This document shows, in pieces, positions 53,755-63,649 of a stretch of DNA of 64,000 nucleotides. A program made the translations under genes and the position numbers. Position 1 is the first letter of the stretch; the number at the start of each line of letters is the position of its first letter. A model generated the notes under the pieces. It was not told the origin of the DNA. It saw only the letters and a program-made list of their open reading frames with translations, and did not search any database. Origin of the DNA: Bartonella krasnovii (GTDB lineage: Bacteria; Pseudomonadota; Alphaproteobacteria; Rhizobiales; Rhizobiaceae); the NCBI RefSeq assembly GCF_003606345.3, contig NZ_CP031844.2, positions 2,029,001 through 2,093,000 of the forward strand, given 5' to 3'.

Positions 53755-55554
53755 TTACTTAATGAGGGGAAGCATAATAATAAAACGTGCACCAATCTTA
53801 CATTTTCCAAGTGCGGGATCAATAATATTTTCGGCTGTAATTGTTCCATTATGAGCCTCGATGATTTGCCGACTAATAGAAAGGCCAAGTCCAGAATTTT
53901 GTCCAAAAGCATCTTCATTGGGTCGATCAGTATAGAAACGTTCAAAAATGCGTTCAATATTCTCTGAACGAATACCGGGGCCATTGTCTTCAATGGTTAA
54001 AATGAGAGTTGAAGCATGACTTTTCATAGTAATGCAAATTTTTCCCCGATTACGGGGAATAAAGGAACGCGCATTTTCAAGAAGATTGGAAATCACTTGC
54101 CCTAAACGGAGCTCATGTCCTAACACAAGATAAGGTTTTCCATAAGGACGTGGGATAATATTCAGGCTTACATCGATGGTTTGTGCATTGCGGTATACTT
54201 CCTGGACGGCGTGAACAAGACTTTCCAAAAGTGGTGTCATATCAACAATCTCTGCGGTTTCTCGTGCAAGCTCTGCATCGAGCCTAGAGGCATCAGAAAT
54301 ATCTGTAATCAACCGATCAAGACGACGCACATCATGTTGAATAATTTCAAGCAACTTTTCTTGTGCTTCTTCATTTTTAGCTAGAGGGAGGGTTTCAACA
54401 GCACTACGGAGAGAAGTGAGGGGATTTTTTAATTCGTGGCTTACATCAGCCGCAAAGCGTTCAATGGCTTCAATCCGCATATAAAGAGCATTGGTCATGT
54501 CACGAATAGAGGTTGAGAGATGACCAATTTCATCTTCACGCATTGAAAAATCAGGAATTTCTACACGCTGATTATTGCCATTCCGCACTCGGTTAGCAGA
54601 GGCAGATAATTTGCTTAATGGATGGGCAATTGTATGGGCTAAAAAAAGCGAAAGAACCAAGAGTACACTACCTACAACGACAAAGACTTTAAATATAACC
54701 AGTCTTTCGGCCTTTACAATGTTATCAATATCGGAGCCAGTTGTTGAAAGAAGAAGGGCGCCAACCACTGCACGATAGCGTTGAACAGGAACGGCAACAG
54801 AAACGATAAGTTGACCTTGTCTGTTGCGTCTTTTTGCGGTAGCAAGAGATCCGTTTAATGCTCGGTATACTTCTGGATAAGCAATACCGAGGTTTTTTGT
54901 TTGCTCTCTATCAAAAGCAATACCTTTGCCATAAAATGTGTTTGAATACCATGAAGTAAGGCGATCCCATATATTTTGTTCTGTTTTAAGTGGGGGTAAA
55001 TCATATCTAAAAACGTCTCCACTAGAATAAAGAACCCGCGAATCAAGAAGTAAAGTAGCATCACGATCATAGATACGTGCTCTTGTTGTTTTAGGTGTGA
55101 TGAGACGTCGTAGAAGAGGGGCAACTTGCTCAGGATTAATGGGGAAATCCCAAGAGTCTATTGATTGAGGGGTGGGTGTAACGCTTTCACCAGTCTGTAA
55201 CTCTAAGAGTTTTTGGGGGTCAATGAGGATAGAGTTTGTATCTACTGTTGCAGAAGCTGCAATGGCTCCAGCAATAATTTTTCCTTGGGTACATAAGCTT
55301 TTAATTTTTGCTTCAATTAAACCATCGCGAAATTGGTTAAGGTATAAAATGCCTGTAACCAGAACGGCAAGGGCAGCAATATTTAATATAACAATGCGGC
55401 GTGTAAGACTGGAAAAAAGCAATTGTCTAAAGAGACGTTGTATTCGAAGGTGTAAATGAGTAAACATAAGAAATGGCGCTGAGGATATACCGTTAGGCGC
55501 TATTTTTTTTAGAGTTTCCAGTTGAGAATTGTCTGTCATCGATTTGATTGCCAT
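53755..55554 (-). CDS. chvG: Sensor histidine kinase ChvG (BatS)
   Basis: Inner-membrane sensor of the ChvG/ChvI system. Membrane segments near residues 50-72 and 285-305 bound a periplasmic sensor domain. A HAMP region follows, then HisKA with the phosphorylated His373 in ADVSHELKNPLTSL, and HATPase_c with DNGPGI and GLGLSISRQI. In Bartonella the orthologous BatR/BatS pair responds to near-neutral blood-like pH and activates the VirB type IV secretion genes. In Brucella and Sinorhizobium the orthologues are BvrS and ChvG/ExoS. At 599 residues it is full length. An in-frame ATG at codon 6 is an alternative start. Confidence 0.92.
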   Translation of the reverse strand: MAIKSMTDNSQLETLKKIAPNGISSAPFLMFTHLHLRIQRLFRQLLFSSLTRRIVILNIAALAVLVTGILYLNQFRDGLIEAKIKSLCTQGKIIAGAIAASATVDTNSILIDPQKLLELQTGESVTPTPQSIDSWDFPINPEQVAPLLRRLITPKTTRARIYDRDATLLLDSRVLYSSGDVFRYDLPPLKTEQNIWDRLTSWYSNTFYGKGIAFDREQTKNLGIAYPEVYRALNGSLATAKRRNRQGQLIVSVAVPVQRYRAVVGALLLSTTGSDIDNIVKAERLVIFKVFVVVGSVLLVLSLFLAHTIAHPLSKLSASANRVRNGNNQRVEIPDFSMREDEIGHLSTSIRDMTNALYMRIEAIERFAADVSHELKNPLTSLRSAVETLPLAKNEEAQEKLLEIIQHDVRRLDRLITDISDASRLDAELARETAEIVDMTPLLESLVHAVQEVYRNAQTIDVSLNIIPRPYGKPYLVLGHELRLGQVISNLLENARSFIPRNRGKICITMKSHASTLILTIEDNGPGIRSENIERIFERFYTDRPNEDAFGQNSGLGLSISRQIIEAHNGTITAENIIDPALGKCKIGARFIIMLPLIK

Positions 55555-55578
55555 TCAAATTTTTGCGACAAAGCAGTT

Positions 55579-56301
55579 TTATACCTCGTGAAAACGATAA
55601 CCTACACCATAAAGTGTTTCAATCATTGCAAAATCATCATCCACTTGTTTAAATTTTTTACGCAGACGTTTAATGTGGCTATCAATGGTGCGATCATCTA
55701 CGTAGACCTGATCACTATAGGCAGCATCCATTAAAGCATCACGACTTTTTACAACGCCTGGTCTTTGTGCGAGGGTTTGCAGAATCAAAAACTCCGTAAC
55801 AGTTAAAATAACAGGTTTATCTTTCCATGTACAGGTGTGACGCTCTTGATCCATCACAAGATCTCCACGTTTGAGGGAAGAAGTGGAAGCAGTTCCTGTG
55901 GAAAGAGGTTGGTTACGAGCGTTGGAACGGCGCAAAATAGCTTTTACGCGCTCAATGAGAAGACGTTGGGAGAAAGGTTTTGTAATAAAATCATCTGCTC
56001 CCATTTTAAGACCAAATAATTCATCAATTTCATCATCTTTGGACGTTAGAAAAATAACTGGAAGATCAGATTTTTGACGTAAACGACGCAAGAGCTCCAT
56101 CCCATCCATTCGGGGCATTTTAATATCAAAAATAGCTAAATGTGGGGGGTGAAGTGTGAGACCTTTGAGTGCAGATGCTCCATCTGTATAGCTTTCAACC
56201 CGATATCCTTCTGTCTCAAGCGCAAAAGATAGAGATGTCAAAATATTGCGATCATCATCAACAAGTACAATCGTTTGCGTGATTGTTGGTGTATCTTTCA
56301 T
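55579..56301 (-). CDS. chvI: Response regulator ChvI (BatR)
   Basis: OmpR/PhoB-family transcription factor paired with ChvG. The receiver domain has the acidic pocket LVDDD, the phosphorylated Asp59 in [12 protein letters not shown] and the switch Thr/Lys in FLTSK and ITKPF. The C-terminal winged helix contains [17 protein letters not shown] and [18 protein letters not shown]. At 240 residues it is standard. It heads the operon chvI-chvG-hprK-EIIA-ptsH. No pckA gene lies upstream, unlike in several rhizobia. Confidence 0.94.
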   Translation of the reverse strand: MKDTPTITQTIVLVDDDRNILTSLSFALETEGYRVESYTDGASALKGLTLHPPHLAIFDIKMPRMDGMELLRRLRQKSDLPVIFLTSKDDEIDELFGLKMGADDFITKPFSQRLLIERVKAILRRSNARNQPLSTGTASTSSLKRGDLVMDQERHTCTWKDKPVILTVTEFLILQTLAQRPGVVKSRDALMDAAYSDQVYVDDRTIDSHIKRLRKKFKQVDDDFAMIETLYGVGYRFHEV

Positions 56302-56687
56302 GGTTTCTTAGACCTTTCTATTGCTGTGGTAGCAAATTACCCACACTTATTTATATGGGAGTTCACATTTTTTTTGCAAAACAAATATGATACAAACTGT
56401 AGCAAAGTAAAAAACCTGTTGTCATTCCTGTAAAATCTTGTTTTGCTTTCATAATTTATAATGCTTCTACGTCTATTAAGATCCCTTCGTTTGAGAGAAA
56501 ATTTGCATAAAGGCTTTTTTTATTAAAATTTATTGCAAAGTTTATTCTTATCTTTGTCCCAAAATTGAACAGGTTTAGTTTTGTTTGTTGAAGTTTAGAA
56601 AATCCGCCTATGTGTTTTAAGAGCAAAGACAGGAATGTGGCAATATATGCACAAAAATTTGTTTCTGCTATACGAAAGGAGGTCATA
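56302..56687. other. Divergent intergenic region chvI / kbp
   Basis: About 385 AT-rich bases containing promoters for both directions. An open frame upstream of the kbp start is not used, because the ribosome site lies just before 56688. No other element was recognised. Confidence 0.5.
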
Positions 56688-57143
56688 ATGGGATTTTTTA
56701 ATTTTATTAAAACCGTAGGGGAGAAGCTAGGTATGGGGGACCATGAACCAAGAGAAAAAGACTTTAAGTCCGCATTTGATCATTTTCAACTCGATACAGA
56801 AAAAGTTAATATTCAAATTGAAGACGGTAAAGCTATTTTAAGCGGTGAGGTTCCAGATAGGGAAACACTTGAAAAAGCACTTCTGGTTGTTGGCAATTCA
56901 CAAGGTATCTCTTCTGTGGATGTTGAACAATTAAAGGTTATAGATACAACGTTTAAAAAAACTTCTCGTTTTTATGAGGTTAAGTCTGGTGATAATCTTT
57001 GGAAAATTGCTGAAGAGGTTTATGGAAAAGGGCAAGGTGATAAAAATATATTTATTTTTGAAGCTAATAAACCAATGCTAAAATCTCCTGATAAAATTTA
57101 TCCTGGACAAGTTTTGCGTATCCCTGAAATTGACCCTATTTAA
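56688..57143 (+). CDS. kbp: BON and LysM domain protein, Kbp/YgaU family
   Basis: A 151-residue cytoplasmic protein made of a BON domain (about residues 25-90) and a C-terminal LysM domain (YEVKSGDNLWKIAEEVYG to YPGQVLRIPEI). E. coli Kbp (YgaU, 149 residues) has the same layout and binds potassium. The start is fixed by a near-perfect AAAGGAGGT site five bases before the ATG at 56688, so the upstream extension of the open frame is rejected. It shares a bidirectional terminator with the PCuAC gene. Confidence 0.88.
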   Translation: MGFFNFIKTVGEKLGMGDHEPREKDFKSAFDHFQLDTEKVNIQIEDGKAILSGEVPDRETLEKALLVVGNSQGISSVDVEQLKVIDTTFKKTSRFYEVKSGDNLWKIAEEVYGKGQGDKNIFIFEANKPMLKSPDKIYPGQVLRIPEIDPI

Positions 57144-57188
57144 CGCATAAAAGAGAATAGTTTTTTGCTTATGTTATGACATTAAACA

Positions 57189-57228
57189 AAATGAAGAAGT
57201 GTAAAAATTTCACGCTTCTTCATTTTAT
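57189..57228. terminator. Bidirectional terminator kbp / PCuAC gene
   Basis: A long hairpin (AATGAAGAAG / CTTCTTCATT, with extra pairing toward the loop) with A-rich and T-rich flanks lies between the two convergent genes. Confidence 0.75.
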
Positions 57229-57264
57229 AAAATGTGTGTTTATAATAATTATAATAAAAAGGGC

Positions 57265-57816
57265 TTAGTGAGCAGGAGTGGATTTGGAAGGAGGGGTTGT
57301 TTTCATAGCGTTTATAGAGAAATCAACATCAATGGTTCCTGCATTCTCAAATGTCAATTTTGCGCTAACTTTATCACCTAGCTTGAAAGGTTTTGAAAAT
57401 CCCATAAACATAATATGATTACCACCGGGCTTAAGCGTGACTTCGCCATTTCCTGGGATCTCAATGCCATTATGCATTTTTTCCATTTTCATAATATCAT
57501 TAACAACGGTCATAGTGTGTATTTCTGTTGTTTTTACGCCGTCTGTGGAAATAGAAACTAAACGATCTGGGGTATTACTGTGATTAATAATATAAAAATA
57601 ACCGCTACTAACTTTTGCACCTTTAGGTGTTTCGCGTGCCCAAGGATTAAGAATTTCTATGTCACCAAGTTTATATTGCTGAGCGTTTGCTGGTAAGGTT
57701 ATACTCGCAACAAAAAGAGCACATACGATATTTGCGATAACCTTTTTATATAGAGGTGCATATATTGTATTCTTAAAGATGAGTTGCGTTATTTTCTTGA
57801 TAATAGATATCACCAT
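57265..57816 (-). CDS. Periplasmic copper chaperone PCuAC
   Basis: A 183-residue exported protein of the PCuAC/DUF461 family that delivers copper(I) to cytochrome c oxidase. A signal peptide ends near LPANAQQ. The copper site residues are in TEIHTM, KMEKM and GGNHIMFMG, matching the HxnMx..HxM pattern. The start at 57816 is preferred because a GGAGGG site lies upstream of that ATG. A longer frame from 57843 has no site. The N-terminus before the hydrophobic segment is long for a signal peptide, so its topology deserves care. Confidence 0.9.
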   Translation of the reverse strand: MVISIIKKITQLIFKNTIYAPLYKKVIANIVCALFVASITLPANAQQYKLGDIEILNPWARETPKGAKVSSGYFYIINHSNTPDRLVSISTDGVKTTEIHTMTVVNDIMKMEKMHNGIEIPGNGEVTLKPGGNHIMFMGFSKPFKLGDKVSAKLTFENAGTIDVDFSINAMKTTPPSKSTPAH

Positions 57817-58834
57817 TGATTTACCCTCCTTCATAAGATTCACACTGTGAATATTTTTTATTTTAGCAGATTTTTTATTTAAAATAAAAGCAAAGAATTG
57901 CTAAAATAAAATTGCTTTAAATTATGAGAAGAGGAACCATAAAATTCTTGCATCTTAAATAAAGAGAGTCATCTTTATAAAGACAAAACATTTTTCAACA
58001 TTTATGTGCTCATCTCACAAAAGTATTTGTAAATGATAAAAATTTACAGTCCACCACTATTTTACTGAATAAAGATACAATACAAAAAGATCATATATTT
58101 GATCAACTCTTAGTGTTACAATAGCTCTCGATACTTTAAAGCGTTTATACAGAGGCATTATTTTTCGAATTTTAGAAGGATATAGTTAAGAAAAAGCTTT
58201 TTTGATGAATTTAAAGCACAGCTTTCAAATATAATGAATGATGAGACAATTAGAAGAAAAATTGTTGAGAGGAGATCAATGGACAATATCATTATCAATA
58301 TGAACATTTGGAAAAAAACACCATTTAATACTATAAATGATGCTCAAAAAATAGGTTTATAAGATATGAGAGCTGTTTTAGTCTAAAGAAGGTTTATAAT
58401 ATTTATGCTGTAAGTTATTTTGCTTTAAGTGATATTTTTAAAAGCTTTTATGTTCGGTATTTCTTCATTCATGATGAGAGATCAAAGAGGTGTGTGCAAA
58501 TGACTTTTTATTATTTTTATGGATAGATTTGTTTGTTGAGGATTGAAAGAAAAATATATTATGATCTTAACCCTTTCATAAATATGGTATTTATGGATTA
58601 TTAGAGCGCCTACTTTAAAAGATTTTTTTTATTTTGGAGATGTTTCTCTCATTATTCTCTTGTAGCAATAAAATCCTGTTCTTATATACGAGGCAGCGAG
58701 GCTTGTTGGCGACTTGCGATTTATTATTATTTTATGTTGCTTAAAGCAGGATACGGGCTTTGAGTGTTATGAGGAGCTATCTTAAAAAGATGCTTTATGA
58801 AGGCTGAGGTAGCTTGCTGAATGGAGATTATAAT
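57817..58834. other. Long region upstream of dnaK
   Basis: About 1 kb, AT-rich except for the last 150 bases. A 28-codon frame at 58279-58362 has a GAGAGGAG site but no recognisable product. The last part (58690-58830) probably carries the heat-shock promoter of dnaK and a long leader. I saw CTTG-type -35 candidates near 58701 but no clear RpoH pair, and no CIRCE element. Confidence 0.45.
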
Positions 58835-60727
58835 ATGGCAAAAGTAATTGGTATTGATTTGGGGACGACGAACTCTTGTGTGGCTGTTATGGATGGCAAA
58901 AACGCAAAAGTTATCGAAAACTCAGAAGGAGCGCGAACAACACCTTCCGTTGTTGCCTTTACGGATGGGGGAGAGCGGCTTGTTGGACAGCCTGCTAAAC
59001 GTCAGGCAGTAACAAATCCTGAAGGGACAGTTTTTGCAGTGAAACGTTTGATAGGGCGGCGTTTTGATGACCCTATGGTTGAAAAAGATAAAGCACTTGT
59101 GCCTTATAAAATCGTTAAAGGTGACAATGGCGATGCATGGGTTGAAGAAGCGGGAAAGAAATATTCTCCGTCGCAAATTTCAGCAATGATTTTGCAAAAG
59201 ATGAAAGAAACAGCTGAATCTTATCTTGGTGAAAAAGTTGAACAAGCAGTTATTACTGTTCCTGCTTATTTTAATGATGCGCAACGTCAAGCGACTAAAG
59301 ATGCAGGTAAAATTGCTGGACTTGAAGTCTTACGGATTATTAATGAACCAACAGCTGCTGCTTTAGCTTATGGTTTGGACAAAAAGGACGGAAAAACAAT
59401 TGCTGTTTACGACCTTGGTGGCGGTACATTTGATATTTCAGTCCTTGAAATTGGAGATGGCGTTTTTGAAGTTAAATCAACGAATGGAGATACATTCTTA
59501 GGAGGTGAAGACTTTGATATGCGCTTGGTCGGTTATTTTGCCGATGAATTCAAAAAAGAGCAAGGTATTGATTTAAAGAATGATAAACTTGCTTTACAGC
59601 GCCTAAAAGAAGCGGCAGAAAAAGCAAAGATTGAGCTTTCTTCATCACAGCAAACAGAAATCAATTTACCATTTATCACGGCTGATCAATCAGGTCCCAA
59701 GCACTTAACAATGAAATTGACTCGGGCAAAATTTGAATCACTCGTTGATGATTTAGTGCAGCGTACCATTGAGCCTTGTAAAGCTGCATTGAAAGATGCT
59801 GGATTAAAGGCTGGTGAGATTGACGAAGTTGTTTTAGTGGGTGGTATGACACGTATGCCTAAGATTCAGCAAGTTGTGCAGAACTTTTTTGGCAAAGATC
59901 CACACAAAGGTGTTAATCCCGATGAAGTGGTTGCAATGGGTGCGGCCATCCAAGGGGGCGTCTTACAAGGCGATGTCAAAGATGTGTTGCTTCTAGATGT
60001 CACCCCTTTATCCTTGGGGATTGAAACATTGGGAGGCGTTTTCACACGTCTTATTGAGCGCAATACCACTATCCCGACGAAAAAATCGCAAGTTTTTTCA
60101 ACAGCTGATGATAACCAGAGTGCTGTAACGATTCGTGTTTTCCAAGGTGAACGGGAAATGGCGAGTGATAATAAGTTATTGGCTCAATTTGATCTTGTTG
60201 GTATTCCCCCAGCACCACGTGGTATACCGCAAATCGAAGTTACTTTTGATATTGATGCGAATGGTATTGTTAATGTTTCAGCCAAAGATAAAGGAACGGG
60301 TAAAGAGCATCAAATTCGTATTCAGGCATCAGGTGGCTTAAGTGATGCTGATATTGAAAAAATGGTACAGGATGCAGAAGAACACGCAGCTGAGGATAAA
60401 AAACGCCGTGAAGGTGTTGAAGCCAGAAACCAAGCGGAAGCTCTTATTCATTCGACGGAAAAGTCACTCAATGAATATGGCGATAAAATATCAGCTGAAG
60501 AGAAGGGGCAGATTGAAACAGCAATATCTGATTTGAAATCTGCGCTTGAAAGCAGTGATACAGAAGAAGTAACAACAAAGATGCAAAAATTAGCAGAAGT
60601 CAGTATGAAGCTTGGACAGGCTATGTATGAAGCGTCACAAGCAGCAAGCGCTGACACTGAAACAGAGACAAAGAATGATGATGTTGTTGATGCTGATTTT
60701 GAAGAAGTTAATGATAAGAAGAAATAA
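58835..60727 (+). CDS. dnaK: Hsp70 chaperone DnaK
   Basis: Cytoplasmic Hsp70. The ATPase domain has [33 protein letters not shown] and the [12 protein letters not shown] motif. The substrate-binding domain has [13 protein letters not shown]. The C-terminal tail is acidic and ends in VNDKKK. I placed the start at 58835 (MAKVIG) because GGAG lies nine bases upstream and this is the universal N-terminus, giving 630 residues. dnaJ follows after a terminator-like hairpin, as in most proteobacteria. Confidence 0.98.
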   Translation: MAKVIGIDLGTTNSCVAVMDGKNAKVIENSEGARTTPSVVAFTDGGERLVGQPAKRQAVTNPEGTVFAVKRLIGRRFDDPMVEKDKALVPYKIVKGDNGDAWVEEAGKKYSPSQISAMILQKMKETAESYLGEKVEQAVITVPAYFNDAQRQATKDAGKIAGLEVLRIINEPTAAALAYGLDKKDGKTIAVYDLGGGTFDISVLEIGDGVFEVKSTNGDTFLGGEDFDMRLVGYFADEFKKEQGIDLKNDKLALQRLKEAAEKAKIELSSSQQTEINLPFITADQSGPKHLTMKLTRAKFESLVDDLVQRTIEPCKAALKDAGLKAGEIDEVVLVGGMTRMPKIQQVVQNFFGKDPHKGVNPDEVVAMGAAIQGGVLQGDVKDVLLLDVTPLSLGIETLGGVFTRLIERNTTIPTKKSQVFSTADDNQSAVTIRVFQGEREMASDNKLLAQFDLVGIPPAPRGIPQIEVTFDIDANGIVNVSAKDKGTGKEHQIRIQASGGLSDADIEKMVQDAEEHAAEDKKRREGVEARNQAEALIHSTEKSLNEYGDKISAEEKGQIETAISDLKSALESSDTEEVTTKMQKLAEVSMKLGQAMYEASQAASADTETETKNDDVVDADFEEVNDKKK

Positions 60728-60757
60728 CATAAGCAAATGTGTTGATTAATTTATAAA

Positions 60758-60790
60758 CCCGGCCTTTGGAATATAAGGCTGGGCTTTATT
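60758..60790 (+). terminator. Hairpin between dnaK and dnaJ
   Basis: CCCGGCCTT pairs with AAGGCTGGG (one G-U) across an eight-base loop and is followed by CTTTATT. It could terminate or attenuate transcription into dnaJ, setting a DnaK excess. Confidence 0.75.
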
Positions 60791-60882
60791 ATTTGAGATA
60801 AGTTGCAACTTTGTTGCTAAAAATATAAATTAAAAGAGATATTATCCATAAAGATGGATAATAGAAAAACTATCAGGAATAC

Positions 60883-62028
60883 ATGATGAAGGTTGACTAT
60901 TATGAAATTCTTGGCGTGACTCGTGAATGTGATGATAAAAAATTGAAATCTGCTTTTCGTAAGTTGGCAATGCAATATCATCCTGATCGCAACGCCGGGG
61001 ATAAAGAGGCAGAGCGAAAATTCAAAGAAATTGGCGAAGCCTATGAAGTTCTTAAAGATCCCCAAAAGCGTGCTGCTTATGATCGCTTTGGTCATGCGGC
61101 CTTTGAAAATAGCGGTGGTCAAGGAGGAGGCAATCCCTTTAGCGGTTTTGCTGCCGGTGGTGGATTTGCTGATATTTTTGAAGATTTTTTTGGTGAGATT
61201 ATGGGAGGTGCACACCGTAAGCGTGGTGACGGTCGCGAACGTGGTGCAGACTTAAGTTATAATATGGAAGTGACCTTAGAAGAGGCCTTTTCAGGAAAAA
61301 CTGCAGAAATTAATATTCCTAGTTCTGTCACGTGCGATGTTTGTGAAGGTTCAGGAGCGAGAAAGGGCTCTAGTCCACAAGTTTGTGGGACATGTCATGG
61401 GTCTGGTCGTGTGCGTGCTGCACAAGGTTTTTTTTCTATTGAGAGAACATGTCATACATGTCACGGACGTGGTGAAACGATTACAGATCCATGCCCTAAA
61501 TGTCAGGGTACACGGCGTATAGAGAAAAAACGTTCGTTAAGCGTGAATGTTCCAGCTGGTATTGAAGATGGGACGCGTATTCGTCTTTCTGGTGAGGGTG
61601 ATGCTGGTGTTCGTGGTGGTCCTAATGGTGATCTTTATATTTTCCTTTCCGTTAAACCGCATGAATTTTTTCAGCGAGAAGGAGCAGATCTTCACTGTCG
61701 CGTTCCTATTTCGATGGTAACAGCGGCTTTAGGAGGAGAGTTTGAAGTTTCTGATCTTGATGGTGTTAAAGCACGTGTTAAGATCCCGGAAGGAACGCAA
61801 AATGGACGTCAATTCCGCCTTAAAGGCAAAGGTATGCCCATGTTGCGCCGTCAGCAGCTAAGAGGTGATCTGTACATTCATATCACGATTGAGACACCAC
61901 AGAAGCTCACGCACGAGCAACGTGAACTATTGAAAAAATTTGAAAAGCTCTCAAATCATGAGAATTCACCACAATCACATGGTTTTTTTTCACGGATGAA
62001 AGAATTTTTTGAAAATATTTCTGGTTAA
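60883..62028 (+). CDS. dnaJ: Hsp40 co-chaperone DnaJ
   Basis: Type I Hsp40 that delivers substrates to DnaK and stimulates its ATPase. The J domain has the HPD motif in [10 protein letters not shown] near residue 34. A Gly/Phe-rich linker follows, then four zinc-finger repeats ([32 protein letters not shown]), all eight cysteines intact. The C-terminal substrate domain is complete. Its length of 381 residues is typical. Two adjacent ATGs (60883 and 60886) make the start ambiguous by one codon. Confidence 0.97.
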   Translation: MMKVDYYEILGVTRECDDKKLKSAFRKLAMQYHPDRNAGDKEAERKFKEIGEAYEVLKDPQKRAAYDRFGHAAFENSGGQGGGNPFSGFAAGGGFADIFEDFFGEIMGGAHRKRGDGRERGADLSYNMEVTLEEAFSGKTAEINIPSSVTCDVCEGSGARKGSSPQVCGTCHGSGRVRAAQGFFSIERTCHTCHGRGETITDPCPKCQGTRRIEKKRSLSVNVPAGIEDGTRIRLSGEGDAGVRGGPNGDLYIFLSVKPHEFFQREGADLHCRVPISMVTAALGGEFEVSDLDGVKARVKIPEGTQNGRQFRLKGKGMPMLRRQQLRGDLYIHITIETPQKLTHEQRELLKKFEKLSNHENSPQSHGFFSRMKEFFENISG

Positions 62029-62579
62029 AATAGGTAAATGTTTTCAAAGTAAATGAGAAAACATTTTTGGAAGGTTATTTTCATTAAACTTTTGATTGTT
62101 TTATCATCTTTGAAAAGCATTCTTTTTGTTTGAAAAGAAAAAAAGAGAGATGATTGATTGAGTGTAAGTTCCTGCTGTGTAGAATTTTTTACATTTTATG
62201 GATAAGTCTTACTTTTGAATATTTATAATATTTTAAAAAGGGCTTATCCATAGAAGGATGCACTGAATGATTGATAATATTTCCAGTGTAACGGCCATTT
62301 ATCTTTTGTACCACAAAAGATCGTCATTTAAGGCGGTAATACAAGTCATGTAAGCCTCTTGTACACATGAAACATTTTTAGAGAAGTGCGAGGTTATGAG
62401 GCTTGTTCATAGAGTCTTATGTGAATAAATCATATAAACAATCATCAGGTGGAACCAACCCAGTAAGAATCCAGATTTTTTTTACAGACAAAATCTCTTT
62501 TTAAAAACTCCAACAGAAACTTTTAAAATGGCAAAATCTTATCAAGTAAGGCTAAAAAAGCTGTTGGGCACTCTATCTC

Positions 62580-62690
62580 TTATTCCCAATAATATAACCT
62601 TTCATGATCGATTGTATAAGGTACTATTTTCATAGTTTTAGCCACAGCCTGCTCTAAAATATGGGGACTTTTATTCGGATAATACTTTGA
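62580..62690 (-). pseudogene. Unidentified coding remnant, C-terminal fragment
   Basis: Reading the minus strand gives about 35 codons of protein-like sequence, for example SPHILEQAVAKTMKIVPY then TIDHERLYYWE, ending at TAA (62580-62582). No start codon or ribosome site exists and the frame is blocked upstream. I do not recognise the family. It may be chance or belong to the repeat. Confidence 0.25.
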
Positions 62691-62850
62691 TTTATAATAA
62701 TAATTAACTGTTTTCTATGTTGAATGAGAGTACCGAATAACGTAAAGATTCTCTCATTTCAAAGCTGTTTATCTTGAATCAATCAAAATCATTCCCTTGC
62801 ACGTCAAAAGCGGGATGAATGTGTGGATAAAATTTGTATAAGAAAGGACT
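62690..62850 (-). repeat. Dispersed intergenic repeat, inverted copy
   Basis: On the minus strand it reads GACGTGCAAGGGAATGATTT, TTTTGATTGATTCAAGATAA, TTTGAAATGAGAGAATCTT, CTCTCATTCAACATAGAAAA and TATAAATCAAAGTATT, closely following the reference copy at 41990-42115. Its left edge lies just upstream of the integrase relic. Confidence 0.65.
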
Positions 62851-62854
62851 AAGA

Positions 62855-63095
62855 ATGGCTCTTATGAACCGTCTTAATGCAAGGTCTGTCGCAACATTGG
62901 GGCTGGTAAATATAATGATGGTGCCGGCTTGTTACTTCACAAGCGTAAAGATGGCGGTGCCCAATGGATTTATCGTTATACCCTTCACGGGCACCGCCGC
63001 AAAATGGGCTTGGGTGCTTTAAGAGATGTTTCTTTAAAACAAGTCCGTGAATTGGCAACGGGGTGGCGTTCTATTCTTCGGATAACGCTAGCTTA
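62855..63095 (+). pseudogene. Truncated, frameshifted phage-type tyrosine integrase (N-terminal part)
   Basis: The N-terminal arm-binding domain of a P4-like integrase is present. Residues LNARSVATLG are read from the ATG at 62855. The frame then changes, and KYNDGAGLLLHKRKDGGAQW, IYRYTLHGHRRKMGLGALRD and VSLKQVRELATGWRSIL continue in another frame to about 63080. Adding one base in the GGGG run near 62901-62904 restores a continuous protein. After WRSILR similarity stops, so the catalytic domain with the R-H-R-Y residues is missing. No tRNA gene or attachment site was seen beside it. The remnant is flanked by repeat copies on both sides. Confidence 0.85.
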
Positions 63096-63649
63096 TGATT
63101 ATAAATTCAATTGTATTGTAAGTTTTATATGGTGTTCATATACTAATTTCATTTTTAATGTGAAAGCCTATGGTTTTGATTGATTTGAAATTTAAGTATT
63201 AAAATGACAAAACATTCCTATATTCAGATCTTTTATTTTTTTTTTACGCTATAAAAAGACAAATTATTATTATAAATCAGTTTATTATAATTCTCCATAA
63301 CGTGCATTCTTGTAAAATCAAAGGTTGTATATATTCTCATTCATTGTTAAGTATCCATAAGGGTAACCGAATGAGTTGATTGTACAGCGTAGCTTAAAAG
63401 TTTTGCTCTTCGATTTTATACATAAGATCATAAAATAGTGACATTTTTTGCGCTTATTTTGTTTAATTTTTCGCTATTACGTTCATTTAGGAAGTTATTT
63501 TCTTGTTTCATCTGGTTATTATTTTTTCGTAATTTGAAGGAAAATTAACGATTTTCAGGGGGATGGATAGAGTAAAGCTTTGTTTTATTGTTTTCACTTT
63601 TCCTAAATTTCACTAAGAGATAGTAAAAAGTGATGAGGAGGCTCTATTA
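63096..63649. other. Gap integrase relic - argB
   Basis: About 550 AT-rich bases. The first 200 hold a partial repeat copy. The rest has no recognised gene or RNA but must contain the argB promoter. Confidence 0.5.
63160..63295 (+). repeat. Dispersed intergenic repeat, partial copy after integrase relic
   Basis: Blocks TATGGTTTTGATTGATTTGA and TATTATTATAAATCAGTTTA match the late blocks of the reference copy, in plus orientation. It lies opposite to the copy at 62690-62850, so the integrase relic sits between inverted copies. Confidence 0.5.

Larger units (their letters stand above)
62029..62854. other. Gap dnaJ - integrase relic
   Basis: About 825 bases with no intact gene. It holds a possible coding remnant (62580-62690, minus) and an inverted copy of the dispersed repeat (62690-62850). 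Related genomes often carry other genes after dnaJ, and none is recognisable here. Confidence 0.5.

Noticed and set aside
63096-63183. Continuation of the integrase open frame to 63183
   Set aside because: Residues after WRSILR no longer resemble an integrase and the sequence becomes repeat-like, so the relic is ended near 63095.
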